Shown: piece by piece, positions 1-6,953 of the stretch
How positions within the stretch are numbered: position 1 is the first letter of the stretch
How the letters are laid out: each line of letters opens with the position of its first letter
NCBI GenBank assembly: GCA_002405805.1
Contig: DHMN01000064.1
Location: 1 to 14,170 of the forward strand
DNA from: Cyanobacteria bacterium UBA4641
GTDB taxonomy: Bacteria; Cyanobacteriota; Vampirovibrionia; Gastranaerophilales; Gastranaerophilaceae
Reading direction: 5' to 3'
DNA length: 14,170 bases
Made by a program: the position numbers and the translations under genes
The notes under the pieces: model-generated
Told to the model about the DNA's origin: nothing
What the model saw: only the letters and a program-made list of their open reading frames with translations
Databases searched by the model: none

Positions 1-2
1 TA

Positions 3-98
3 GAAATAGAGGTGATGGCTAAAAAGTCCAAAAAGGGAAAAGAGATTATTGAGGTTTCGAAGGTATTAGACTGGAGATTAGGGATATTTTATAAATAA
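3..98 (+). CDS. 3' end of an unidentified gene (partial)
   Basis: This reading frame is open from the left edge and ends in TAA at 96-98; the other two plus frames stop almost at once. The visible tail is about 31 residues, very rich in lysine (AKKSKKGKEIIE) and ends in LGIFYK. I do not recognise the family. An ATG at 15 follows AGAGGTG, but that Shine-Dalgarno-like string directly abuts the ATG with no spacer, so I prefer the C-terminus of a longer gene over an independent 27-residue peptide. The terminator at 202-231 would end its transcript. Confidence 0.4.
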   Translation, partial: EIEVMAKKSKKGKEIIEVSKVLDWRLGIFYK

Positions 99-201
99 TT
101 AGTTTACATCTAAGAAAAGTTTTGTATATCTAGTTTATTGTGGGAGTTTAAGTTAAAAGACTTAAAAGAAGAGAGTAAAAGGATAGTTGTAAACTTTAAT
201 G

Positions 202-231
202 GCTCGTACTTGCATAAGTAGGGGCTTTTTT
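202..231 (+). terminator. Rho-independent terminator
   Basis: GCTC (202-205) pairs with GGGC (222-225), including one G-U, and after a G/G mismatch TACTT (207-211) pairs with AAGTA (216-220) around a GCAT loop. Six T follow at 226-231. It would end the upstream transcript. Its T-run ends only 16 bases before the anmK start, which leaves almost no room for a separate anmK leader. Confidence 0.75.
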
Positions 232-238
232 ATATGAT
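210..238 (+). promoter_or_regulatory. Candidate anmK promoter giving a (near-)leaderless mRNA
   Basis: TTGCAT (210-215), a 17-bp spacer and TATGAT (233-238; 5 of 6 to TATAAT) form a plausible sigma-70-type promoter inside and just after the terminator hairpin. The predicted start of transcription would fall within a few bases of the anmK ATG at 248. No Shine-Dalgarno is visible there, which fits a leaderless message. An alternative is TTTACA (103-108), 16 bp, TATATC (125-130), which would put the hairpin in the anmK leader. Confidence 0.35.
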
Positions 239-247
239 AATTTCATT

Positions 248-1375
248 ATGGAAGAGTTAGAAGTTAAAAAAGTTATAGCATTGATGTCTGGTACATCTTG
301 TGACAGTATTGATGCTGGTTTGTGTGAAGTTTATCCGGATATGACAGTTAAATTAATCCAAGGAATAAATTACAAATACCCAGAACATATTAGGGCAAAA
401 ATTTTTCAATTATTTCGTGGTGAAGCATCTGTTAGAGATATTTGTCAAATGAATTTTGCAATCGGAAAATGTTTTGCTGATGCGTGCAAAGTTTTGATTT
501 CTGAATTCGGCAAGCCAGATTTTATTTCAAGCCATGGGCAAACTATTTATCATTATCCTTTTGATGAAAAAATTGATGGGATAAATTTGAAAAGCACATT
601 ACAAATTGGAGAAAGTTCTGTTATTGCACAAGAAACTGGTTGTTTAACTATTTCAAATTTTAGAGAAGCTGATATGGCACAAGGCGGACAGGGAGCGCCT
701 TTGGTTTGTTTTGCTGATGAAAAATGGTTTAAAAATAAAGGTAAAAATTTTGCTATTCAAAATATTGGTGGAATTTCTAACGTAACTGTTGTTTCAAAAG
801 ATTTTGATACTTTTGGCTTTGATACGGGGTTAGGAAATATTATGATTGACTACTGCATGAATAAGTATTTTTCACTTCCGTATGATAAAGATGGGGAGAT
901 TGCAAAAGAGGGAACAATTTCTGATAGTTGGCTTGAATGTTTGTTGCAAGATGAATATTATTTTATGGATCCTCCAAAATCAACAGGGAGAGAATATTTT
1001 TCTCCAAAATATATTGAGAATGCTCTTAAATTTGCTCCTCAAAATCCAAAAGATATTATTGCAACTGTTACGGCTCTTACGGCAAAAACTATTGCAAATT
1101 CTTATGAAAGATTTATTTATCCAAATGTTGGAATTCATGAAGCGGTAATTTGCGGAGGAGGAGCTTATAACAAAACATTGATGAAATATTTACGAACTTA
1201 TCTTCCATCCTATATTGATTTAAAAACTTGTGAAGATTATGGAATTTCTAATAATTTTAAAGAAGTTATGGCATTTGCATTGCTTGGATATTGTACTTAT
1301 TATGGAATTCCAAACAATTTACCTTGTTGTACAGGAGCTAAGAAAAGAGTTGTTATGGGAAAATTAACATATTAA
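248..1375 (+). CDS. anmK: Anhydro-N-acetylmuramic acid kinase
   Basis: AnmK is a cytoplasmic enzyme that opens the 1,6-anhydro ring of anhMurNAc released from peptidoglycan and phosphorylates it to MurNAc-6-P with ATP, a step of cell-wall recycling. The 375 residues match the family length. Visible landmarks are MSGTSCDSIDAG (13-24, phosphate loop), SHGQT (95-99), QIGESSVIA (119-127), the GGQGAPLV block (146-153), NIGGISNV (172-179), GFDTGLGN (190-197) and a late CGGGAYN nucleotide-binding loop. The usual GFDTGPGN is GFDTGLGN here, a conservative oddity. The start is supported by only five residues preceding the family's normal N-terminus; there is no clear ribosome-binding site. No MurQ (the etherase acting next) is in the window. 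Downstream nadB has its own promoter, so the two are probably separate units. Confidence 0.95.
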   Translation: MEELEVKKVIALMSGTSCDSIDAGLCEVYPDMTVKLIQGINYKYPEHIRAKIFQLFRGEASVRDICQMNFAIGKCFADACKVLISEFGKPDFISSHGQTIYHYPFDEKIDGINLKSTLQIGESSVIAQETGCLTISNFREADMAQGGQGAPLVCFADEKWFKNKGKNFAIQNIGGISNVTVVSKDFDTFGFDTGLGNIMIDYCMNKYFSLPYDKDGEIAKEGTISDSWLECLLQDEYYFMDPPKSTGREYFSPKYIENALKFAPQNPKDIIATVTALTAKTIANSYERFIYPNVGIHEAVICGGGAYNKTLMKYLRTYLPSYIDLKTCEDYGISNNFKEVMAFALLGYCTYYGIPNNLPCCTGAKKRVVMGKLTY

Positions 1376-1408
1376 TTTTACTTATTTTACTAGCTAAAAT
1401 TATCTGTT

Positions 1409-1417
1409 TGTTATAAT
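1409..1417 (+). promoter_or_regulatory. Extended -10 promoter for nadBC
   Basis: TGT followed by a perfect TATAAT (1412-1417) makes an ideal extended -10 element (TGnTATAAT). No convincing -35 hexamer lies 16-18 bp upstream, which an extended -10 can tolerate. The predicted start is near 1424, leaving a leader of about 29 bases with AAGGA (1439-1443) nine bases before the nadB ATG. I see no obvious operator for an NAD repressor. Confidence 0.6.
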
Positions 1418-1452
1418 ATTATTAGGCTATAAAAACACAAGGATATAAATAT

Positions 1453-3072
1453 ATGAAATACTCCAAATTTTCAGCGGTTATAATCGGAAGCGGAATTGCA
1501 GGCTTGTACGCTGCATTAAAGATTGAACAGCAATTAGACTTACCTGATGGAGTTTTGTTGATTACAAAATCTCAACTTGGTGAAAGTAATTCTTATTACG
1601 CACAAGGTGGTATGGTTGCCGTATTAAAAGACAATAAAAACGACTCGGTTGAATCTCACGTGACAGATACAATCAGAGCGGGTGCAGGTTTGAGCGAAAT
1701 CAACACAATTAAATTTATCAGTGAAAATTCGGATAAAGTTGTGCGCGATTTGTTGAAGTTCGGAGTTGAATTTGATAGAGACGAAAACGGAAACTTTACA
1801 CTGACCAAAGAGGCTGCTCACAGTGTGCGCAGAATTTTACATTCAGGTGGAGATGCAACAGGACGAGAAATCGAAATTGCATTATGTGCTGCCGTAAAAA
1901 ATAACCAAAATATCAAAGTTTATGAAAATACCGATGCGGTTGATTTGTTGGTGAATAATTCTGAGTGTGGCGGAGTTATTGTTTATCATTCTCAAGATGA
2001 TGAATATGAAACAATTAATTCTCATTGCTTAATTTTGGCAACAGGCGGAATCGGTCAACTTTACAAATACACAACAAACCCATCAGGTGCGACAGGAGAC
2101 GGTTTTGCTCTAGCTTATCGTGCCGGTGCGGTTTTGCAGGATATGGAGTTTGTTCAATTCCACCCAACAGCTTTAGCAATTGATGATAAGGTTAATCATA
2201 ACAGATTCTTGATTAGTGAGGCTGTGCGTGGTGAAGGTGCAAAACTTTGTGACAAATCAGGACATCAATATATGGCAAAATATCATGAGAAAAAAGAACT
2301 TGCTCCGCGTGATATCGTTGCTCGTGCAAATTATTGTGAAATGCGCGATAGCAATGTTCCAAATGTTTATCTTGATGCAACAGTTATCGGAAAAGAAAAG
2401 TTGGCAAAAAGATTCCCTACAATCGGTAAAAAATGTATGGAATCAAACATTGATATCTCAAAAGATTTAATCCCTGTTGCGCCTGCAGCACACTATTTTA
2501 TGGGCGGAGTTAAAACTAATTTGAAAGGTGAAACTTCGATAAAAGGGCTTTATGCAATTGGTGAAGTTTCTTCAACCGGTTTGCATGGGGCAAACCGATT
2601 AGCAAGTAATTCACTTTTAGAATGTGTAGTTTGTGCTTATGAGGCATCTGAATTTCTAAAAAATAAAGACTTATCTTTTGAAAATGTTGATGATAAAAAA
2701 TTTGAAAATATTATCTCAAAATATGATGAAAAATGTGATTTTTCAAAAGTGGATATCGCAAGTTTGAAATCGAAACTTCAAAATACAATGTGGGATAATG
2801 TAGGAATTTATCGTGATGAAAAATCCTTGAAACAAGCTTTGGCTGATATTGAACAATTGAGAAAAGAATTTCATCGCGCTTATAAATGCCAATCAAAAGA
2901 TGAATACGAATTTAGAAATATGTTGATAACCGCAAGTTTGATTGTAAAATCTGCACTAAACCGCAAGGAATCAAGAGGTGCTCATTACCGTACAGATTAC
3001 CTTGAAACAAGTGAGGATTGTGAACACAGCTTGATAATGAAAGAAAAAGGAGAAGTAAGTTTTGCTAAGTAA
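1453..3072 (+). CDS. nadB: L-aspartate oxidase (quinolinate synthetase B)
   Basis: NadB oxidises L-aspartate to iminoaspartate with FAD, the first step of de novo NAD synthesis. At 539 residues it has the normal length. The FAD Rossmann motif GSGIAG is at 12-17, with SYYAQGG (47-53), HSGGDATGRE (130-139), MEFVQFHPTAL (231-241), RGEGA (259-263), APRDIVARA (284-292), AHYFMGG (346-352) and the GLHGANRLASNS block (376-387). The residues equivalent to the Escherichia coli active site appear conserved: E120, R286, H347 and R382. The C-terminal helical domain (about 430-530) is present. That rules out plain succinate dehydrogenase flavoprotein as an alternative. The last 11 bases overlap nadC, so the two are translated as a coupled pair. 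nadA, which must use the product, is not in the window. Confidence 0.97.
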   Translation: MKYSKFSAVIIGSGIAGLYAALKIEQQLDLPDGVLLITKSQLGESNSYYAQGGMVAVLKDNKNDSVESHVTDTIRAGAGLSEINTIKFISENSDKVVRDLLKFGVEFDRDENGNFTLTKEAAHSVRRILHSGGDATGREIEIALCAAVKNNQNIKVYENTDAVDLLVNNSECGGVIVYHSQDDEYETINSHCLILATGGIGQLYKYTTNPSGATGDGFALAYRAGAVLQDMEFVQFHPTALAIDDKVNHNRFLISEAVRGEGAKLCDKSGHQYMAKYHEKKELAPRDIVARANYCEMRDSNVPNVYLDATVIGKEKLAKRFPTIGKKCMESNIDISKDLIPVAPAAHYFMGGVKTNLKGETSIKGLYAIGEVSSTGLHGANRLASNSLLECVVCAYEASEFLKNKDLSFENVDDKKFENIISKYDEKCDFSKVDIASLKSKLQNTMWDNVGIYRDEKSLKQALADIEQLRKEFHRAYKCQSKDEYEFRNMLITASLIVKSALNRKESRGAHYRTDYLETSEDCEHSLIMKEKGEVSFAK

Positions 3073-3892
3073 TTTTTATGTAGAAGACCATGTTAAATCT
3101 GCTTTGATGGAAGATATCGGATTTGGCGATGTTACAACCGAAAGTATTGTAGGCGAAGATAAAATTTTTACGGCATCTTTGGTTTCTCGCTGCGAAGGTA
3201 TTATTTGCGGTCTTGAAGTTTTTAAGACTGTGTTTAGGGTTTTGTCAGACAAAGTTCAAGTTGATTTGCATTTTAAAGATGGGGACAAAATAAAAAAAGG
3301 TGATGTACTTGCAACTCTTCATGGTGCAGGAAAATATTTGTTGCTTGGTGAAAGAGTTTCTCTAAATTATATTCAAAGAATGAGCGGTATCGCGACAGAA
3401 ACTCACAAATATCAACAAGCAATCGGTGATTTGCCTTGCAAAATCGTTGATACAAGAAAAACCACTCCAAACTTTAGAGCGTTTGAAAAATATTCAGTAA
3501 AAGTTGGTGGTGGAGCATTGCACAGATTTAATCTTTCTGATTGTGCGATGATTAAAGATAACCACATTCAGGTTGCAGGTTCTGTGACAAATGCTGTAAA
3601 AATGGTTAAGGCGAATTTGTCACACGCTCATAAGGTTGAACTTGAGTGTGATACAATTGACCAAATAAAAGAGGCTTTGCCTTTTGGTGTTGATATTATT
3701 ATGCTTGATAATATGTCACTGGATGAAATGAAAGAGGCAGTTAAATTGATTGACCATCGCGCAATTGTTGAGGCTAGTGGAAATGTTCGATTGGAGACAG
3801 TTCGTGCGATTGCAGAATGTGGTGTTGATATAATTTCATCAAGTGCAATTGTTGCCAAAGCTCCAACCCTTGATATAGCTTTAGATATGTAA
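3062..3892 (+). CDS. nadC: Nicotinate-nucleotide diphosphorylase (quinolinate phosphoribosyltransferase)
   Basis: NadC converts quinolinate and PRPP to nicotinate mononucleotide, CO2 and pyrophosphate. Family landmarks are EDIGFGDVTT (17-26), ERVSLNYIQRMSGIAT (97-112), DTRKTTPNFR (130-139), EKYSVKVGGG (142-151), IKDNH (164-168), VELEC (192-196), IIMLDNM (212-218) and EASGNV (237-242). The start is TTG: AAGGAG at 3047-3052 lies nine bases upstream, the frame overlaps the nadB end by 11 bases, and the resulting N-terminus fits the family; the next ATG would remove conserved residues. One oddity is GGGALHR (149-155), where most family members have GGGxNHR; the other quinolinate-binding residues remain. 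ModD (a relative linked to molybdate transport) is less likely given the IKDNH and TTPNFR motifs and the nadB linkage. Confidence 0.95.
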   Translation: MLSNFYVEDHVKSALMEDIGFGDVTTESIVGEDKIFTASLVSRCEGIICGLEVFKTVFRVLSDKVQVDLHFKDGDKIKKGDVLATLHGAGKYLLLGERVSLNYIQRMSGIATETHKYQQAIGDLPCKIVDTRKTTPNFRAFEKYSVKVGGGALHRFNLSDCAMIKDNHIQVAGSVTNAVKMVKANLSHAHKVELECDTIDQIKEALPFGVDIIMLDNMSLDEMKEAVKLIDHRAIVEASGNVRLETVRAIAECGVDIISSSAIVAKAPTLDIALDM

Positions 3893-3899
3893 GTCAGAA

Positions 3900-3929
3900 G
3901 GCAAGATGGCAAGATGTCTGGAGGTCAAG
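3900..3929. repeat. GGCAAGAT octamer tandem repeat, copy 1
   Basis: Two perfect GGCAAGAT units (3900-3907, 3908-3915) are followed by GTCTGGAG (3916-3923) and GTCAAG (3924-3929). The same octamer register and order occurs at 14086-14141 and, decayed, at 6949-6970. It starts eight bases after the nadC stop codon. Confidence 0.7.
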
Positions 3930-3965
3930 CAATTTAAGTTTTAGTGTATTGCAATAAAAGACAAT

Positions 3966-4032
3966 GTCATTCTGAAAGCTTAGAAAATTTATGTGAACAT
4001 TGTGAGCATAAAATTTTCTTGCTATTCAGAAT
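3966..4032. repeat. Imperfect palindrome A (GTCATTCTGAA type)
   Basis: ATTCTGAA (3969-3976) opens an inverted repeat closed by TTCAGAAT (4025-4032). The inner arms AGAAAATTT...ATG and CAT...AAATTTTCT also pair with one-base bulges, leaving a loop of about 13 bases. This looks like a REP-type intergenic hairpin element rather than a terminator, because no T-run follows. Confidence 0.65.
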
Positions 4033-4059
4033 CTATCAATGTTGATTACTAAAAAATAC

Positions 4060-4118
4060 TGTCACCCTGAACTGACTAGAATCAAATGGATAGACCCTGA
4101 ATCAAGTTCAGGGTGACA
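4060..4118. repeat. Palindrome B with perfect 14-bp arms
   Basis: TGTCACCCTGAACT (4060-4073) is the exact reverse complement of AGTTCAGGGTGACA (4105-4118). The right arm alone can also fold, since CCCTGAA (4095-4101) pairs with TTCAGGG (4107-4113). The element may therefore be a degraded tandem of two shorter palindromes. Similar CACCCTGAACTTGATTCAGGG strings recur as intergenic repeats in many bacteria. Confidence 0.75.
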
Positions 4119-4139
4119 TAGTTCGTTCAAAAAAATCAT

Positions 4140-4225
4140 GTCATTACGAGGAGAATTGTTTTACAAATAGAAAAATAGACTATACAGCGCGAGTAATCCC
4201 CTGCAAGTCTTGTTTTCGTAATGAC
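4140..4225. repeat. Inverted repeat C (GTCATTACGA arms)
   Basis: GTCATTACGA (4140-4149) and TCGTAATGAC (4216-4225) are perfect 10-bp inverted repeats 66 bases apart. The inside includes GAGGAGAA near the left arm and GCGAGTAATCC near the right. This resembles the widespread GTCATTGCGAGGAG...GCAATCC intergenic repeats. There is no room for a transposase; no target-site duplication is evident. Confidence 0.6.
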
Positions 4226-4283
4226 GTATAATAAAGTAGAATGACACATGTTCCTTCTCCCACAAGGGGTGAGGGAGTTTTAA

Positions 4284-4414
4284 GTCATTCCGAACTTTTT
4301 TCGGAATCTCAAATTGAACAAATTATACTAAGACAAATATGTACAGTTAGAGATTCTGAATAGGATAAAATCTACGTTGCTATGCAACTTGATTTTTAAT
4401 CCTTTCAGAATGAC
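4284..4414. repeat. Compound palindrome D/E (two hairpins with shared outer arms)
   Basis: The outer arms are GTCATTC (4284-4290; the G and T at 4284-4285) and GAATGAC (4408-4414). Inside lie two hairpins. The first is ATTCCGAA (4287-4294) with TTCGGAAT (4300-4307) around five bases. The second is a long imperfect hairpin from ATTCTG (4353) to CAGAAT (4411), whose arms share AGGAT, AAAATC and GTTGC around a TAT loop. Confidence 0.65.
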
Positions 4415-4441
4415 AAAAATTTAATCTCTAAGCGTATGTAG

Positions 4442-4461
4442 GTTGGCTTTACCAAGCCGAC
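4442..4461. repeat. Short REP-like hairpin
   Basis: GTTGGCTT (4442-4449) pairs with AAGCCGAC (4454-4461) around a TACC loop, with one G-U pair. It is preceded by TATGTAG. The layout resembles the GTAGGTTGGGC...GCCCAAC repeats scattered through intergenic DNA of several phyla. No T-run follows on either strand. Confidence 0.5.
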
Positions 4462-4556
4462 AATGGAACCAAGCTTTCATCATCACAAAACTTCACAAAT
4501 TAGCAATTTTAGTGTGAAAAATACCTTTATTCTCATGTAACAAAGGGGATTTTATA

Positions 4557-4634
4557 ATGGGGATTGTTTTGGTAACACTTCAAATTCTAGCTATTGGCGA
4601 AATTTCTAAAGAATTATTTGCGCGTGCTTTGTAA
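4557..4634 (+). CDS. Possible 25-residue hydrophobic peptide
   Basis: ATG at 4557 is preceded by AAAGGGGA with about eight bases spacing, and the frame ends in TAA at 4632-4634, exactly abutting the end of the opposite-strand GH57 gene. The peptide begins MGIVLVTLQILAIGEISKE and has a short hydrophobic N-terminal half followed by a charged end. It could be a small membrane peptide, but a TATAAT string overlaps the start codon (4553-4558), so the frame may equally be accidental. I do not recognise a family. Confidence 0.2.
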   Translation: MGIVLVTLQILAIGEISKELFARAL

Positions 4635-6902
4635 TTATTTTTTCACAAGTGCAGGGCGCGTTACGCTCAAAACTGTTTCATTTGGAATGTAAAAATCTTT
4701 GATACCATAATTTGCGTTGATGAACAAAAATTCTAACGTTTCACCGCTTTTTACGCCCAAAATATCAAACGGAATTTTTAAATCCAAAACTTCGTCATAC
4801 ACGGTTTCGATTGATTTGGACATCTCAAGAACCCACATATCCCCTGGGATAGCTTTGATTATTCTGAGTAGTTGCAATTTGTCGTTCCTGATTGCAATTT
4901 GGATTTCGTTGTGGAATTTTTCCATTGATACAGGTGCAATATTTTTCGTTTTGTTGATTAATCTAACAGGTGACAAATCCTGTCTGTGACTTGCTTTTCG
5001 TGTATAAATATACATTTGGTACGTTCTTTTAGAAAGTTCCGAATTTTCTTTAATATATTTGTTCAAATGGAATTTTAAGTAGAAATTGTTTTGGTCGTTT
5101 CCAAATCGAATTTTGTCAAACAATTTTGATTCGCGCAAAACAGGACCGTCAGGGATTTCAATATATCCTGCATTGTTCCAAACATCGTTTTCATCGACTA
5201 CATTTTTACCGTCAATGTTTGGCGTAATCAATGATTTTGGATATTTGGAAGGTTTAGATGTCGAAATATCTGATAATGGGTCATCAAGATATTTGGGAGT
5301 ATCTAAATCTAGGTATCTATAGACATTTTTCAAGTGAGTTCTAAATAAGAAGTCAAAAATATTGTCTCGTCCCGAGTCGTTTGGCTCACCATACCACCAA
5401 AACCAGTCACTGCCTTCACAAATAAATAACTCTCTGCGCGCAAGTTCAATATTTGGATTTAGCGGTTCGCGTTTTACAAAGTCCGCAAAATCTTGTCTTA
5501 CTCGTTTCAAATATGTCCAGGCGATATCTTTTACAGGCTCATCAATCCATAATTTGAAATTTCTGTTTATCCAAGAACCTGATGCGATTTTAGGCAAAAG
5601 TTTGTCTTCTTTTGTCTTTTCTAAGTAATCGCTTAACAAAACCGTTTCGAGTGAATCATCTTCTGTAATAAGGGTGTACAAAGTTTTCAAGAATGATGCA
5701 CCGTCTTCAAGGTAATTTTCCCAACAATTTTCACCATCTAACGCGATAGTCAAAAGGTGCTCATTATCAGGGGATGATAAAATTTTGCTTTGCAAAACCT
5801 TGATTCTGTCATACAAATCATTTGCTGTTGCAATCGGATTGTGGTTTTGGTATTCAAACCCAATCAAATTAGGAATTGTAGACTCTCTGAATACCATTTT
5901 GATATCAGATGTGCTTGTTTTATATTTGTAGGTTTTTAACAAGTGATAAGGCTCTTTGATGTAACCTTTGAAATCGTGTTCAAATTCAAAATTAATAGAA
6001 TTTGCAAGAATACCTTCATCAGATAGTGACCACTCAACCCCTAAACTGCTAAGCATTTCAAGCGTTTTTGCACTTACACATTGTTCTGATGGCCAAACAC
6101 CGCGCGGACGTTTCCCAAAAACTTCTTCAATGCGGTCAAGTGCCATTTTTGTTTGCATTTTTGCATCTAAATCTGTTTTTAAGTCCTGCAAATCATTAGC
6201 CGGAGATGCATTTTTTTTGATATTTTTATAATCAAGTAATATCGGCAAAATCGGATGATAATAAGGACTTGTGGTGATTTCGATTTTGTTTTTTTCGATT
6301 AATTTTCTAATTGTCGGAATAATTTTTTTGATAATATCACGTTGAATTTGGATGATTTCAATTCTGTCTTCAAGTGTGTAATCTTTTCCTTTTTTAACCA
6401 ATTTCTTCAGTTCGGAATTGGAAGTTTTGAATGATGGGTCAATCCAAGCCAAATTAAATAATGCCATCAAATCAGCGTATTCTTGGTTAGAAAATATTGA
6501 TGTATCTTCTGTGCCTGATGCTTGTACAATTTGATATAACCTGTGATATTCAGGGTTTGCGAGAATCATTGTTTGATAATTTGCATCAAAAAAATTGTTT
6601 AAAATAAAGATTTTATCTTCATTTGTCAGCTCATCTTGCGGTGTGATAGTCAATCTTGAATGGATGTCGTGGGCTTCGTTTTCGCCGTAATTGATAATCG
6701 CGTTTATCAATACCGGAACAAAGTTAAAGTTTAGTTTTAACTTGTCGAATTTTTTCGCCCATAATGCCATATCAAGGTAGTCTTTTACTGCGTGAAGTCT
6801 TACCCAAGGCATCAAAAAATCTCCGGTTGGGGACAATTGATAAACCGGTTGGTGCATGTGCCAGTAAAAAGCTATTGATAATTTTTTTGAATGACTAATC
6901 AT
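4635..6902 (-). CDS. Glycoside hydrolase family 57, amylopullulanase/alpha-amylase-like
   Basis: This is a 755-residue GH57 enzyme, expected to act on alpha-1,4/1,6-glucan such as glycogen by a retaining mechanism. Without a signal peptide (the first strand KLSIAFYWHMHQP begins near residue 7) it is probably cytoplasmic. GH57 landmarks in order: HMHQP (15-19), SPYYHPILP (212-220), GVWPSE (268-273), SDEG (294-297), LIGF (346-349), ALDGENCWENY (387-397) and EGSDWFWWYG (496-505). By spacing and context E296 and D389 are the likely nucleophile and acid/base (inference from the amylopullulanase subgroup). The motif usually read FRDxxLSDxIGF is FRESTIPNLIGF (338-349). After about 555, a C-terminal beta-rich domain of about 200 residues follows, possibly carbohydrate binding. 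It is a single-gene unit divergent from the symporter gene; exact substrate cannot be read from sequence. Confidence 0.9.
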   Translation of the reverse strand: MISHSKKLSIAFYWHMHQPVYQLSPTGDFLMPWVRLHAVKDYLDMALWAKKFDKLKLNFNFVPVLINAIINYGENEAHDIHSRLTITPQDELTNEDKIFILNNFFDANYQTMILANPEYHRLYQIVQASGTEDTSIFSNQEYADLMALFNLAWIDPSFKTSNSELKKLVKKGKDYTLEDRIEIIQIQRDIIKKIIPTIRKLIEKNKIEITTSPYYHPILPILLDYKNIKKNASPANDLQDLKTDLDAKMQTKMALDRIEEVFGKRPRGVWPSEQCVSAKTLEMLSSLGVEWSLSDEGILANSINFEFEHDFKGYIKEPYHLLKTYKYKTSTSDIKMVFRESTIPNLIGFEYQNHNPIATANDLYDRIKVLQSKILSSPDNEHLLTIALDGENCWENYLEDGASFLKTLYTLITEDDSLETVLLSDYLEKTKEDKLLPKIASGSWINRNFKLWIDEPVKDIAWTYLKRVRQDFADFVKREPLNPNIELARRELFICEGSDWFWWYGEPNDSGRDNIFDFLFRTHLKNVYRYLDLDTPKYLDDPLSDISTSKPSKYPKSLITPNIDGKNVVDENDVWNNAGYIEIPDGPVLRESKLFDKIRFGNDQNNFYLKFHLNKYIKENSELSKRTYQMYIYTRKASHRQDLSPVRLINKTKNIAPVSMEKFHNEIQIAIRNDKLQLLRIIKAIPGDMWVLEMSKSIETVYDEVLDLKIPFDILGVKSGETLEFLFINANYGIKDFYIPNETVLSVTRPALVKK

Positions 6903-6925
6903 AGATTCTTAACCCTTATATTTAT

Positions 6926-6953
6926 ATTGTATCATTGAAATATTCAGAAACAA
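6926..6953 (-). promoter_or_regulatory. Candidate promoter for the GH57 gene
   Basis: On the minus strand TTGTTT (6953-6948), a 16-bp spacer and TACAAT (6931-6926) form a promoter ending 23 bases before the GH57 ATG. AAGGG lies about ten bases before that ATG. The -35 region sits at the edge of the decayed octamer repeat copy 2. Confidence 0.45.

Larger units (their letters stand above)
3893..4634. other. Gene-poor, palindrome-rich intergenic region
   Basis: This 742-bp gap between nadC and the convergent GH57 gene has no protein-coding gene of normal size. It holds the octamer repeat (3900-3929), at least five imperfect or perfect palindromes (3966-4032, 4060-4118, 4140-4225, 4284-4414, 4442-4461), and a 25-codon reading frame at 4557-4634. 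Several palindrome ends share the string GTCATTCTGAA or a close variant (GTCACCCTGAA, GTCATTCCGAA, GTCATTACGA). No clean terminator with a long T-run for nadC is visible. Confidence 0.75.

Noticed and set aside
882..1148. Reading frame overlapping anmK in another frame
   Set aside because: It lies wholly within anmK, has skewed Leu/Gln composition from AT-rich out-of-frame codons and no ribosome-binding site; similar overlapping frames within nadB, nadC, GH57, the symporter, nusG and coaD were dismissed likewise.
1381..1402. Terminator after anmK (ATTTTA...TAAAAT)
   Set aside because: The stem is six A-T pairs only, with no G-C and no following T-run.
4140..4225. Insertion sequence or MITE with target-site duplication
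   Set aside because: The arms are perfect, but there is no transposase and no direct repeat flanking them, so I keep it only as an inverted repeat.
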